A stretch of 64,000 bases of DNA from Apus apus (taxonomy: Eukaryota; Chordata; Aves; Apodiformes; Apodidae). Numbering within the stretch: the first letter of the stretch is position 1; every line of letters starts with the position of its first letter. Below the pieces are notes generated by a model. It had not been told where the DNA came from, did not search any database, and was given only the letters and a program-made list of their open reading frames with translations. This document shows positions 1 through 11,504 of this stretch, piece after piece. The translations under genes were made by a program, and so were the position numbers. The stretch spans positions 3,286,001 to 3,350,000 of the forward strand of contig NC_067305.1 of the NCBI RefSeq assembly GCF_020740795.1. Reading direction: 5' to 3'.

Positions 1-615
1 AATCATAGAAGGTGTGGGGTTGGAAGGGACCTTGAAAGGTCATCTAGTCCAGCCCCCTGCAGGGCACAGGGAACTTTTTAAACAGCCCAGGTTGCTCCAA
101 GCCCCGTCAAGCCTGACCTTCTACACTTCCAATGATGGAGCCTCTACTACCTCTCTGGGTGACCTGTTCCAGGGTCTCACCACCCTCACAGCAAAGAATT
201 TCCTCCTCATGTTTCACCTCAATCTCCCTCTTCCAGTTTTCATCCATCCCTCCTTGTCCTCTCCCTCCCTGCCCTTGTCCCAAGTCCCTCCCCAGCTTTC
301 CTGGAGCCCCTTCAGGCACTGGAAGCTGCTCTAAGGTCTCCCTGGAGCCTTCTCTTCTCCAGGCTGAACACCCCAACTCTCCCAGCCTGGCTCCAGAGCA
401 GAGCTGCTCCAGCCCTGGGATCATCTCCGTGGCCTCCTCTGGGCTCTCTCCAGGAGCTCCATGTCCTTCTTGTGCTGGGGACTCCAGAACTGGACCCAGT
501 GCTCTAAGGAGGTTCTTGCCAGAGCAGAATAAAGGGGGACAATCCCCTCCCTTGCCCTGCTGGCCACACTTCTGGTGATCCAGCCCAGGACAAGGTTGAA
601 TGCTGCAACTCAACC
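1..615 (-). mobile_element. CR1 LINE, 3' part, cut by the window edge
   Basis: The plus strand starts inside the inverted CR1 tail (AATCATAGAA) and runs through the usual inverted CR1 blocks to about 615: the GGTTGGAAGGGACCTTGAAAG block, the CTCCAGGCTGAACACCCCAA block and a CTGGACCCAGTGCTC block. The element is therefore on the minus strand and 5'-truncated. It lies in a CHAF1A intron. It is more diverged than the UBXN6 copies, so it is probably older. Confidence 0.9.
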
Positions 616-887
616 CATAATAGTCTCTGAAGTCTCCAGTTTCTGACATCACAAAACTGAATTTCAAGAGCTGGTTTAAAAATGTAATAACCCACAGGAG
701 CAAAATGAGTTGGATTTGGGAGCAGTTGCTACCCCAGCTCTGAGCTTTGGTCTGGTCTTCCTGTTGTTGGCTTCTGCTTTTCAGGGTGACCACAAATAGC
801 ATTAAGAGCTTAATCACCCCCAAAAAAATGACTGAAAGTGCAGTGGGTGCTTTCTGAGTGTTGGTCTGTAGATGGAAGGCTTGAGGT

Positions 888-950
888 CATAGAATCATAG
901 AATGGTTTGGGTTGGAAGGGACCTTAAAGATCCTCTGGGTCCTGAAGTTT
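888..950 (-). mobile_element. CR1 LINE fragment (3' end only)
   Basis: A TCATAGAATCATAGAATGG tail is followed by about 40 bases of the CR1 3' region and then unrelated sequence. It is a very short 5'-truncated copy in the CHAF1A intron. Confidence 0.85.
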
Positions 951-2363
951 GGTGTTACCAACCCTTTGCTTCCAAGCCTGCAGGCAGCACAGGGTTTGCA
1001 CTGGATTGATTCCTCATCCCCTGTGGACAAGGAGGTGAGGAAAGAAGCCACAGAAAAGGCTTTTTATGCTTTTCCCTCCCACTTTATTCTTGGCTTCTTT
1101 GGCTCATCGACTGCAAATGCTCTGCATTCAAGTGTTGATGGGGATCAGAGACTTGGGAGAAGCTGTTCAGCCCCCAAACTCCATCTGCTTGGTTTGTTTC
1201 TTCTCCTAAATAAAGGCAGAGATTAAAAAAAAACCAACAATCTCTGCTTGGCACCCACTGGAAGTTCTGCTGATAACAAATGACTGGGGCAGAAACAGCA
1301 AAACAAAAGAGGTTTGGTAGAATTCCATTCATTTTTCAAAGCATTTTTGAAGCTGCCCCTGTGAAGTTGGGGAGCAAAGGTGTCCTGAAAGCCTGATGTC
1401 TTAAAATCAGCCACCACTCAGGTGTTGGATCCCATCTTTCCTCTCTTGGAGACTGGGGACAGCCTGGGAATGACCTGGAGGGGGGAGTCAGGGCCACCAG
1501 GTTCTCCACCCCTGGCACATGTTGCTCTGCTGTGAAGCTCAAACCAAGCCCCATGGAGGTAAATGTGCTCTGAAACAAACTGTGGGGAGAGAAGAACTTG
1601 GTCCCAGGGTGGGCAGCACCTGCCTGTGTGTGGGAGGGAAGAACTTCAATCTGACAAATTGTGGCTTTAATGCAAGACACAAATTAAAAATGTCCCTTGC
1701 AGGGGGTGGGGGTTGGGCTCTGGGGCTGAGGTTTTGCATTCCCCAGTTCCAAGTTGAGGGGGTGGTGGGGAACCCACCACAAAAAAATCACTTGCAGCTG
1801 TTCAGTGCTGGGCAGTTTGTGTCATTCCTTCTATTATTCCTTTTCCTGATGAATAGTTTGTGCTGAAAATGGGGTCACCAAGGGGAGCAACTGTCCCCCC
1901 CTCCCTGAACAAAAGCCAAAGATGAGGAGTCAAGGGGGACAGAACAAGCTTCAAACTTGACCAACAAAAGTCACTCCAAGTCCAGAAGGAGGAAAAGCCT
2001 CTCAAATAATTGGGAAAGGGGAGGAGAAGATTTTTCCTTCCCAACCATCAAAACTGGGTCAGATTTCAAGGAAGGTTTGAAGTGACTTGGGGATGTGTGG
2101 GCAGTTGTGGAAGAGTGAAAACCATCTTGGAGCAGGAGCTTGGCATGTTTCCTGCACCCTGTTCCTGAGGCCTTTTATCAGCCATCCCTGTCTGGTGGTG
2201 CCAGGGCTTCCTTGGTCATTCCCTCCCAATATTCCCAAGGTTGTCCTGCCTGGGCAGGAGTTTTTTCTGCCTGCTGTGCTGGTCCCCAGCACCACCAGTG
2301 CCATCTCCCTGGCATCACCAGTCCCACTGTGCTCTAAGCTGCTGCCTTTGTTTTTCCCTTCAG

Positions 2364-3866
2364 GCTGAAGCTGTGGAGATGGATGGATTCCAGGCAGACA
2401 CTGAGGAAGATGAGGAAGATGATGACTGCATGATTGTGGATATACAGCCAGGCAAAGGTGGGAAAATCAATGGGTAGCAGGTTCTTGCTCCCATCAGGAG
2501 GACAGTGGGTGGTTCAACCTGCTGCAGCTTTTCTGCCACTTGGTCACAAAGCCTCATCTTCTCTCTGGGTGTTTGGTTTTTAGGTGCTTCCCTGCTTTTT
2601 ATGCTTTATTTTGGAGGTTTCTTTGCTATTTCTGGTCCTCCCCAACCTGCTCTTGCTCTTTCTTCCCTCCAAGTCAATGGCACAAGGTGCCTGTGCCTGG
2701 CATTGCCTGCCAGTGATGCCTGGTGCTGCTGGGAGAACAGTGGGGTCAACATCAGCAGATCCACAACCTATTGGTAGATACTGCTGAGCAGGGCTGGTCT
2801 CTGGGTTTGCAACTTTATGTCCAGAGTCTTTCCAGGACTGGCAAGGCCTGGACCATAACTCCCCTCTGCTGCCTCTTCAAGTCATAGAATCTTAGAATCC
2901 CATCCTGGTTTGGGTGGGAAGGGACTTTAAAGACCATCCAGATCCAGCCCCTCTGCATGGGCAGGGACACCTCCCACCAGCCCAGGTTGCTCCAAGCCCC
3001 ATCCAACCTGCCCTTCAACACTGCCAGGGATGGGGCAGCCACAGCTTCCCTGGGCAACCTGGGCCAGGCTCTCACCACCCTCACACTCCAGAATTCCCTC
3101 CTCATGTCTCACCTCCATCTCCCTCTCCCTCTCCCAGTTTTCATCCATCCCCCCTTGTCCTCTATAAATTCAGGATTTCTTGATTGACAGAATAAAGGAA
3201 ACTGGGGTTTTTCTGTTGAGCAGTTCCTGCCTTCCCTAGAGAAGGGCTCCTCCACATCTCCAGAGCTTTAAATTCTCTAGTGTTTGACCCATTCTAGACC
3301 CATCTGGGTCTCTGTCTCAGCTGGTGCCACGTTCCTCCTCCTGGAACAAACAACTCTTAGACAACATGATTTGCATTTCAGCCTAAGCTGCTTTTGCTCA
3401 TGCCAGGAGTGCAGTTTGTCCCCTCTCCTGCCCAGGACAGGAATGCTGCTCAGGAGTGAGTCTTCCTCAGGCTTTGCTGCCACACAGGCAGCTGATTTGT
3501 TGACTTCTGAGCTTGATTTAGTGAATTCTGCCCCACTGAAAAGATGATGAAGATCCTTCCTATGGTTGAAGTGATTTTTTAATCTGGATTAATGTCAACC
3601 CAGTGTTAAAACCACTTTTGAAATGGGATCAAAAAGGAGACTTGCAGAGGGGCTGAGCCAGATAAAGCACCTAGTCCTCCAATTCTGCCAGATGAATGAA
3701 GAGATTTAAAAACCAACCCAACAATAAACACAATTACCCAAAATAAACCCCCAAACCAACACATTTTCTACTTGCAGACTCTAGGTTGGCAGCTCCTGAA
3801 GCAGCTTCAGAGCCCAGCAGTGCAGGAGCCACTGGCCAGGACACCAGCATGATCAACCCATCTTAA
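2364..3866 (+). CDS. CHAF1A: CHAF1A, last two coding exons (5' part outside window)
   Basis: This is the C-terminal end of chromatin assembly factor 1 subunit A (p150), which loads H3-H4 onto newly replicated DNA in the nucleus. Exon 2364-2457 follows a TTTTTCCCTTCAG acceptor and encodes an acidic tail containing EMDGFQADTEEDEEDDD and CMIVDIQPGK. The donor is AAAG/GTGGGA. The last exon, 3778-3866, follows TACTTGCAG, joins in phase (K-D-S-R) and ends NPS-stop. The identification rests on my memory of the MDGFQADTEE...CMIVD tail in vertebrate CHAF1A and on synteny, since CHAF1A lies next to UBXN6 and converges on it in mammals. The PCNA-binding, KER and ED domains would lie upstream of the window. 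No other convincing coding exon was seen in 1-2363. Confidence 0.77.
2882..3162 (-). mobile_element. CR1 LINE, 5'-truncated, in CHAF1A last intron
   Basis: The inverted CR1 tail at 2882 is followed by the CATGGGCAGGGACACCTCCC and AACCTGCCCTTCAACACTGC blocks. Homology stops abruptly after CCCCTTGTCCTCT near 3162. The sequence is close to the copies at 6410, 7383, 9152, 19600, 22980 and 42213. Confidence 0.92.
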
Positions 3867-4105
3867 CACCCTTTGTGGAGACTTCACCACCTACTAACTT
3901 CTCTGTATGTATGTAGAATGAATTAGAGAGTTTAAAAACCTTGGTGTATCTTTGAACAAGATACTTGAGAAAGTATTCCATATTTCTTGTAAAGAGAAGA
4001 CAGCACTTTGTTCTGCTTCAGCCAGGATGGAAGCTTAAATTTTTAGTTGCTAGTTTTTTAGCTTAAAAAAAGAAAAAAGAAATAACTGCATATTAATCTG
4101 TCCTT

Positions 4106-4111
4106 AATAAA
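4106..4111 (+). terminator. CHAF1A poly(A) signal AATAAA
   Basis: AATAAA occurs 240 bases after the CHAF1A stop, in an AT-rich 3' UTR (3867 to about 4130), and is followed by T-rich sequence. It is the first canonical signal downstream of the stop. Confidence 0.8.
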
Positions 4112-4130
4112 GCATTATTGAAATTTTGAT

Positions 4131-4884
4131 ACTTCTTTGTAATGGAAAGTATCTTAAGTTATCTCTAAAAGTAGTGGAGGGATTTGGAAATAAGCTTATT
4201 GTGATGCCACTGGGGGGATGACTGTTGATAATGTTGTATAGCATGGCCTTGGGTATAAATGATGTACAATTATATTTGAATTTATGCTCTCTCTGTCATC
4301 CTGGTTTGTGGTCTTACTTCCTCTAGAGAACAGCAGCAGGGCTTTTAAGAAGCAAAACCAACTTGTTTCTCCTCTTGAGGACAGAAAAGTGTTGATTACC
4401 CTGAGCTGATCAGGCTGGAAGAGCAGTGCAAAGAACTGTTGAGCAGCCACAAATCTTTAAATATTCCATTTAATCAGATGAAGCCTCATTTGCTCTAAAT
4501 GTATTCTCTCCAATAGGAGTTACAGTGCACACAGAAGCAAAAGGAAAAGCTGAGTTCTAAGCCCAGCCTGATATCCAGGCTCAATCAATTGGTAAATCCA
4601 GCCTAGGATGAGCCCCTAACCCCCTTCCTCCAAGGGAAGAGGATGATGTTTCACTGTGGTCCTGGAAAAACACCTCCAGAAGGTGGTTTTCAAAGCCATT
4701 CTGAGAAGCTCTTTGTCTCCTCACCTTTGTGTGGAGCTGTGGAGGGGCCATGGCAGGATCCAGGCTCCCCTCTACACAGCTAAACCAGAGCCCCCTCCCA
4801 GGTAAGGGAGCTGGGAACCCCAACAAGTCTCCCTGGGGAAAAGGAGGGATCAGTCTAAAACCACCAGCATGGGATTCACTGCCT
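4131..4884. other. Convergent intergenic spacer CHAF1A/UBXN6
   Basis: About 750 bases between the two converging 3' ends, with ordinary base composition for this locus. I see no coding exon or repeat. A plus-strand TTTAAT near 4468 would read ATTAAA on the minus strand and could be a weaker, distal UBXN6 poly(A) signal. Confidence 0.5.
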
Positions 4885-4890
4885 TTTATT
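4885..4890 (-). terminator. UBXN6 poly(A) signal directly after the stop codon
   Basis: On the minus strand the UBXN6 stop TGA (4893-4891) is followed immediately by AATAAA. If this signal is used, the 3' UTR is only about 20-30 bases long. Confidence 0.6.
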
Positions 4891-7800
4891 TCATGACAGT
4901 GTCTGGACTCTGGAGAGAAGTTCTGGTTTCAGGGGACTTGCTGGTTGCTCCTCTCTGGATTCCTGGATGTCTGCCATGACTGCTGCATCCCAGGAGAGAG
5001 TCAGGAGGGCTGAGGGCACCTGGGACAGAGGAAGGTAGTTATGGAGCTACAGCCATTTCATCCTGTCACCTCCTAACACACCCTTGTGTGCTCCCAGGGC
5101 TGGAAAAACTTAGAGCACTTCAACTAAACAGTGTGGACTTCTGCAAGAAGCTCCTCAGAGGAGGCTGCTCAGGGCTTGCTGGAGGCCAGAGCTGCCCCTG
5201 CCTGACAGTTGCTGCCTTCCCTCTTCCCAGTGGGGATGCTGCTCCTCCAGCAGAGCTGCTGGCACCTCCAGCAGCCTGTGTTGGCTCCAGGAGGTGAGTC
5301 CTTGCAGCTCCTTCCTGAGAGATCCCCAGCTAGGAGCCCTCAAGCAATTACTTCTTTGCTTGTGCTTAAAAAGAAGGGGCCAGAGCACAACCTGAGGGCA
5401 CTGAGAGCAGAAGACACAACCTTCTGAGAGGAGCAGCTGCCTCTGATATCCTGAAGGCCCCCATGGAAGGGATCAGCCCTCTTCTTTATTGACTCACCAG
5501 CCCACATTCGTTGAAGGCCAAGTTCTCATCAGTCAGTTTGAGACCTCCAGGTCCCAGCAGCTCAAAGGGCAGCCAGTCATCTCGGAGGGCTTTCCTCACA
5601 AAGCTGTAGAGCACAGACACTGATTCTCGTGCATAAAAGGTCCCTGCCATGAGAAAATGAGGTGAGAGATTGAGCCAGGCTCTGGCATTTCCCAAATCCA
5701 CCCTTTTTCTGGTGGGTTCCGTGGGGCTCAGGTGGTGACACTGACTTCCTGAGCTCCTTCAGTGCCACAAGGAACTGCTGAGAAGCATAAAAGCACAATT
5801 CCCAGATTCAAAACCAGGACTTCACAAGCCCCTGCCAGCCTGGAACGAGGAGCTGGGGAAGCCTGAAATAATAATTCCCTGAGCTCAGCTACAAAAAAAA
5901 CCAAGCAGAGGATTGACACAGTTGTACAACCTGACACCACACAGGCCACCTCATGCTGGCTGCTCTTGACAAACGGGTAAAAAATTGATGGAATGAGGCT
6001 GGCAGGAGCCTGGGAAGGGCACAAATTAATTAACAGCACCTTAAAATCCTTCCCTCTCCCCTCAACCCTGCAGAGGTGAGGCAGGGACAGGGCATGGAAA
6101 CGGGAAGGGTTCAGAGCAGTGTTGCCTCTCCCTGGGTTTTGTTGCTTTCATTATTCTCCCAGCACAGCTCAGGGGCTGCTTGTTATTCAAGCTCTTGCAG
6201 CACAAGTGTTCTCAGAAGCTTTGGAGGGTGGAGGAAGAGAGGGTGAGGTTACCTTGCAGGATGTAGCCGTCGGGGAAGCGCACGCGCAGGAGGGTGTAGT
6301 TGTACCTGCGCTGCTCCCGCTGCTCCTCCTTCTCTCTCATGGCTCTGGTCCTCAGCAGTGCAGCCTTCTCCACTGCTTCTGTCCTGCAGGGGGAAGAGCA
6401 GCTCTGAGCATGAAGGAATCATGAAATGGTTTGGGTGGGAAGGGACCTTCAAGATCATCCAGTCCCAACCCCCCTGCATGGGCAGGGACACCTCCCACCA
6501 GCCCAGGTTGCTCCAAGCCCCATCCAACCTGCCCTTCAACACTGCCAGGGATGGGGCAGCCACAGCTTCCCTGGGCAGCCTGGGCCAGGCTCTCACCACC
6601 CTCACACTCCAGAATTTCCTCCTCATGTCTCACCTCAATCTCCCTCTTCCAGTTTTCATCCCTCCCCCCTTGTCCTCTCCCTCCCTGCCCTTGTCCCAAG
6701 TCCCTCCCCAGCTTTCCTGGAGCCCCTTCAGGCACTGGAAGCTGCTCTAAGGTCTCCCTGGAGCCTTCTCTTCTCTAGGCTCAACACCCCAACTCTCCCA
6801 GCCTGTCCCCAGAGCAGAGCTGCTCCAGCCCTTGATCATCTCTGTGGCCTCCTCTGGACTCTAACCAGGAGCTCCGTGTCCTTCTGATGTTGGGGGCTCC
6901 AGAACTGGACCCAGTGCTCCAGGTGGGGTCTCACCAGAGCAGAGTGGGAGAATGCCTCAAGTGCCAGGCTCAGTGCCCCCCTGGGCCTCACCGGAGCCGC
7001 TGCTCCCGTCTGATCTCCTCTGCACTCAGGCTGTAAAAGTCCTCGGGCAGCTCGAATCGAGCGGCTGCCGGGGAGGGCTGGAAGAGCTGGAGCTGCCGGT
7101 CCAGCTGGGCCCGCACGGGCTCCGAGCTCAACAGCTGCTCTTTGTGGTCCTTGAGATCTTCCAGCCTGGTCAGCACGTCTTCCTTCAGCACGTAGAACTC
7201 CTCTGGGGTCTCTGCAAGCAAGAGGGATGGGAATCGAGTCTTGTTCTTGGTGTGAGTTCATGTGTGGAACGGGAGGGTGAGGAGCTGTGGCTGAGCAGGG
7301 GAACTGCTGGTTCTGTGACAGCCCTGGAGCTCCCTCAGCCACCCAGGATGTCCCACCACCCCTGCCACTCCTGACTCTGGTTTCATAGAATGGCTTGAGT
7401 GTGAAGGGACCTTAAAGATCCCACCCCCTGCATGGGCAGGGACACCTCCCACCAGCCCAGGCTGCTCCAAGCCCCATCCAACCTGCCCTTCAACACTGCC
7501 AGGGATGGGGCAGCCACAGCTTCCCTGGGCAACCTGGGCCAGGCTCTCACCACCCTCACACTCCAGAATTCCCTCCTCATGTCTCACCTCCATCTCCCTC
7601 TGCCAGTTTTCATCCATCCCCCCTTGTCCTCTCCCTCCCTGCCCTTGTCCCAAGTCCCTCCCCAGCTTTCCTGGAGCCCCTTCAGGCACTGGAAGGTGCT
7701 CTCAGGTCTCCCTGGAGCCTTCTCTTCTCCAGGCTGAACACCCCAACTCTCCCAGCCTGTCTCCAGAGCAGAGCTGCTCCAGCCCTTGGATCATCTCTGT

Positions 7801-10800
7801 GGCCTCCTCTGGACTCTCCAGGAGCTCCATGTCCTTCTTATAATGGGGTCTCCAGAACTGGACACTGTTCCAGGTGGGATCAGTTTAATACACTGAGAAT
7901 TCTTACCTTGGCCTGAAACTGGCAGCGTTTTCATCTCAAACCCAACAGCCTGGAAAAATCTGTGAACCCCTTCCAGGCAGCTTATCCTTTCCTGGAAGAA
8001 AAGGAAAGAATCCCAATGTATTCCCAATGCTCCAGGCACAGATTTTCTTTGGCAGAACAACTGCAGGAGTCCTGATCTCACCTGGAACACCTTGTTCTGT
8101 AGTTTGATTTTCCGGTACTTCTCCTCCTCTGGATGGAGATAAATGTTATCCAGGTATCTGCAGGAAGAGGAATGTCCTGCATGGATCAAAGCAGGCACTT
8201 CAGGACAAGCCACCCCAAGGTGTCAGGAGAGACTGAGCCACCTCACAGTATTTCTCACAGATAAAAAGAGCTGAATAACTTGAGGAAAAGTAAAATCCAT
8301 CAGTGTTTCAGAGGTAAGATCTCAACCAGCAGCTCCCAAATGGCTTGGAATAGTGACCAAACTTCTTGGATTTGTGACCAAACCTCTTGGAGTCGTGACC
8401 AAACCTCTTGGAGTCGTGACCAAACCTCTTGGAGTCGTGACCAAACCTCTTGGAGTCGTGACCAAACCCTTAAAGCACCTCAGAGATGCTGACCTCATTT
8501 CTTAACTACCACTTCAGATCGCTCAAGGGTTTGGTTTTCTTCAGGCTTTGCCTGGAGAAGGAGAAGCCACCCGTGTGCTCAGCCCCACTTACTTGGCCAT
8601 GGTCTCCACGCCCACTCGGACCTTCTCCCGGTCCTTGTTGAAGGTGTGAATCTCCATGATGGAAGCAGCCACAGGATCTATGGAGAAATACTGGAGGAGA
8701 AGGAGAGCAGAAGGTCAGGGGGAGCTGATGGTGCTCCTCAACCCAGCTCAGCACTGCTCTTCTTCCCCCTCCAGTTGGGGGGAGGGAATTGGAAGGGGGA
8801 AAAAGGAGGGGAAAAAAGAAGTGGGTTGGGATAAATGTCATTTAATAGGTTAAACAAAGGGATTTATTCACTGCTTCCCAATTTCCAGGCAGGAAGTGGT
8901 TAATTAACCCTGTCATCGTTACACAGATAAACTACAGCACCATGAACTTGGTCCCAGGCAAAAGCAGCACAGAGCCAGAGCTCCCAGTGGCAGCATTCCC
9001 AGTAAGCCAGAGGGAGGGAGCTTGGACAGGCACTGGTAGGGCTGGAGTGGGATAGAGCTGGGAGACACTGGAGATGTCACAGGGAGAAGGTGGAGAAGGG
9101 AAAGGTCCCTGCTGTGTTGCTGGAGGAGGAAGAGAAGGTGGGAAGCTGGTATATCATGGAATTTCAGACTGGTCTGCAGTGGAGGGACCTTCAAGATCAT
9201 CCAGTCCCAACCCCCCTGCATGGGCAGGGACACCTCCCACCAGCCCAGGCTGCTCCAAGCCCCATCCAACCTGCCCTTCAACACTGCCAGGGATGGGGCA
9301 GCCACAGCTTCCCTGGGCAACCTGGGCCAGGCTCTCACCACCCTCACACTCCAGAATTCCCTCCTCATGTCTCACCTCCATCTCCCTCTGCCAGTTTTCA
9401 TCCATCCCCCCTTGTCCTCTCCCTCCCTGCCCTTGTCCCAAGCCCCTCCCCAGCTTTCCTGGAGCCCCTTCAGGCCCTGGAAGGTGCTCTCAGGTCTCCC
9501 TGGAGCCTTCTCTTCTCCAGGCTGAACACCCCAACTCTCCCAGCCTGGCTCCAGAGCAGAGCTGCTCCAGCCCTTGGACCCTCCCATGCCCCTCACCGAC
9601 TGGATGGCTTCCCTGAGGTGCTTTTCCCTCTGCTCTTTCCTCACAACCACGCCGGTCAAGGGGCAGATGAAGTAGATCCCTGAAACAGAGGGGGCAGCTG
9701 CCCCTTCCTTGTCCGAGGAGCTGTGATCCTAATGGAGACACAACCAGGCACCCAGCTGATCCCAAGAAGGTCAGAGCTTGGATTCCAATCCCTGGGGATG
9801 GGGAAGGTGTGGCTCAGGGAACACTGGTGTCTCATACCTCTGTGTCCACCTCCTTCTCACTGGCAGCTGCCTCAGCCATCAGCTCCTTCCTCACTGCAAG
9901 AGACAATCCTGGAATTATGGTGGGAACAGGGCAGAGGAGCTTGGAGGGGTTTGGACTGTGCAGCACCCCCAGGTGAGCATCACCCCCCCATTCCTGTGAC
10001 ACTTCACCAAAGCCACCTCCACGTCCCTGCTCCCCACCCAGGACACCCCCACTCTGGGCTTGGTTTGGAGCCATCCCAGCTGAGCCAGCAAAGTGCCAAG
10101 AAGACCAGGGGCATCCCGGGGTGGATCAGAAAGGGGGTGGTTAGTAGGTCAAGGGAGGTTCTCCTGCCCCTGTTCTGCCTTGGTGAGGCCCCATCTGGGA
10201 TATTGTGTCCAGTTCTGGGCCCCCCAGTTCAGGAAGGACAGGGAACTGCTGGAGAGAGCCCAGGGCAGAGCCACAGAGATGCTGGAGGGAGAGGAACATC
10301 TCCCTGATGGGGAAAGGCTGAGGGAGCTGGGGCTCTTGAGCTTGGAGGAGACTGAGAGGAGACCTCATCAGTGTTTACAAATATATTAAGGGCAGTGTCA
10401 GGAGGACAGACCAGGCTTTGTCCAGTGACAGGACAAGGGGCAGTGGGTGCAAACTGGAGCAGAGGAGCTTCCATGTGAATATCAGGAAGAACTTCTTTCC
10501 TGGGAGGGTGACAGAGCCCTGGGCCAGGCTGCCCAGAGAGGCTGGGGAGTCTCCATCCCTGCAGACACCCCCATCCCGTGGGATCTGCTCTGGGTGCCCC
10601 TGCTCTGGCAGGGGGGCTGGGCTGGGGGGTGCTTCCAGCTCCCTTCCAACCCCCGGGATTCTGGGATCCCGGGATCCCACCGTGTCCCAAGCCCCGTGTG
10701 TGTGTCCCCCCACCCACCCCCCCCCCCCCCCAGCTCCTACCCCGGCTCCTGGCGGCCTCCTGCCCGGGGCCGGCCTTGCCCCTGCCCTTCAGCTCCAGCC

Positions 10801-11320
10801 GGGCCAGCGCCGCCGCCGCCGCCGCCCTCCGCGCCTCGTCCGTCGGGCCCGGGCGGGGCCCGGGAGCCTCTTCGGCCTTTGGCTTCTCCTTCGGGGCCCT
10901 GCGCGGGAGGGAGGGAGGGAACCGGCTCCGCCACCGCGCCCGGGCCTCGCCTGCCTGCCCCGGGAACACCTTCCCGGCCCTTCCCCGGGGGCGGCGGCAC
11001 CGCTGCCCGGTGACTGTCACCCCCCCCCCCCCCCCCCCCAGCGGGCTTGGGCACCGCGGGGAACGTCGCCCACCCCGGGGACATCGGGCCCAGCTCCGGT
11101 TACCGGGAGGCCCCCGTGGGTAACGGCTGCCGGCCCCGCTCCCCGCTCCTCCCCGCTCCCCCGGGAACGGCGGCGCCCTCCCCCCCCCGCTCTCGCCCCC
11201 CCCCCCCCCCTCCCCGTTACCGGGACGTGCCCCGTACCGGGACGGCTCCGACAGCCTCTGCCCGGGCCCCGCCGTCTTGAACTTCAGGTCGGCCTTGATC
11301 TCCTGGAAGAATTTTCGCAT
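4891..11320 (-). CDS. UBXN6: UBXN6, UBX domain protein 6 (complete, 11 exons)
   Basis: UBXN6 is a cofactor of the AAA ATPase p97/VCP in endosomal, lysosomal and ER-associated degradation. Coding exons in order are 11320-11238, 10898-10741, 9893-9838, 9728-9597, 8690-8593, 8157-8082, 7991-7907, 7211-6992, 6383-6253, 5643-5498 and 5019-4891. All junctions are GT-AG and in phase. They give 437 aa, against 441 in human. The start encodes [15 protein letters not shown], like the conserved human start. Residues 51-61 ([11 protein letters not shown]) fit the VCP-interacting motif. Exons 5-7 (about 144-229) form the PUB domain, including [19 protein letters not shown]. Exons 9-10 (about 331-407) form the UBX domain, including [12 protein letters not shown]. 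The C-terminus keeps LKPELLS. Four introns carry CR1 copies. Orthology is supported by sequence and by gene order. Confidence 0.97.
6410..6962 (-). mobile_element. CR1 LINE in UBXN6 intron 8
   Basis: The copy has an inverted tail at 6410 and continues to the CCAGGTGGGGTCTCACCAGAGC block near 6960. It is on the same strand as UBXN6. It lies about 26 bases from the exon 9 acceptor and about 30 bases from the exon 8 donor, so it makes up almost the whole 608-base intron. The intron before insertion would have been only about 55-60 bases. Confidence 0.93.
7383..7880 (-). mobile_element. CR1 LINE in UBXN6 intron 7
   Basis: The TCATAGAATGG tail at 7383 is followed by the standard inverted CR1 blocks up to GTTCCAGGTGGGATC. 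The copy is on the same strand as UBXN6. Its 5' end lies about 25 bases from the exon 7 donor at 7905-7906. Confidence 0.93.
8354..8470 (+). repeat. 21-bp tandem repeat in UBXN6 intron 5
   Basis: About five and a half copies of a 21-base unit containing GACCAAACCTCTTGGAGTCG. The last three or four copies are identical, so the array is young. It is intronic and non-coding. Confidence 0.92.
9152..9578 (-). mobile_element. CR1 LINE in UBXN6 intron 4
   Basis: The copy starts at a diverged tail (ATCATGGAATTTCAGA) and runs to GCTCCAGCCCTTGGA. Over about 320 bases it is nearly identical to the copies at 6410 and 7383. It is on the same strand as UBXN6. Its 5' end is about 17 bases from the exon 4 donor at 9595-9596. 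Confidence 0.93.
10083..10690 (+). mobile_element. CR1 LINE, other subfamily, antisense in UBXN6 intron 2
   Basis: The copy reads in CR1 sense orientation. It contains the end of the reverse transcriptase frame ([16 protein letters not shown], with the typical [13 protein letters not shown] block) and then the CR1 3' UTR. It ends in an ATTCTGGGATCC-type tail near 10680 rather than ATTCTATGA. It is clearly different from the young copies elsewhere in the window and probably older. Confidence 0.9.
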
Positions 11321-11480
11321 GGCGGCGGGACTGCCGGGACCCCCGGGATGGCGGGACGGGAGCGGGATCCCCGGGATCCCCGGGACTGCCGGGACCGCAC
11401 CGGGGCCCCGCCCCCCCCGCGCTGCCGCCCCCGGAAGGGGCGTGTCCCGGCGGCGCTCTAGCCTGCCGCACTCGGTGACC
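11321..11480 (-). promoter_or_regulatory. UBXN6 promoter / CpG-rich 5' region
   Basis: Directly upstream of the UBXN6 ATG the DNA is CpG-rich, with a GC-box-like GGGGCGTGTCC element near 11435-11448. No TATA box is seen. The CpG-rich block extends into exon 1 and intron 1 (10740-11320). It is bounded on the far side by the minisatellite beginning near 11505. Confidence 0.5.
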
Positions 11481-11504
11481 CCCCCCCCCGGGTCCTCCAG
11501 GAGG

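Noticed and set aside
984-1034. Possible extra CHAF1A exon (acceptor CCTGCAG, donor GAG/GTGAGG, 17 in-frame codons, HWIDSSSPVDKE)
   Set aside because: It has good splice sites and a length divisible by three, but I recognise no CHAF1A sequence in it and it sits just after a CR1 fragment. RNA-seq would settle it.
8280-8492. [14 protein letters not shown] frame
   Set aside because: It is a 21-bp intronic tandem repeat in UBXN6 intron 5. The unit length keeps the frame open by chance.
9090-9683. Proline-rich frames such as [19 protein letters not shown] found at many places
   Set aside because: These are the antisense translation of the young CR1 copies, which is why they recur at 2914, 6426, 7505, 9090, 22825 and 42265.
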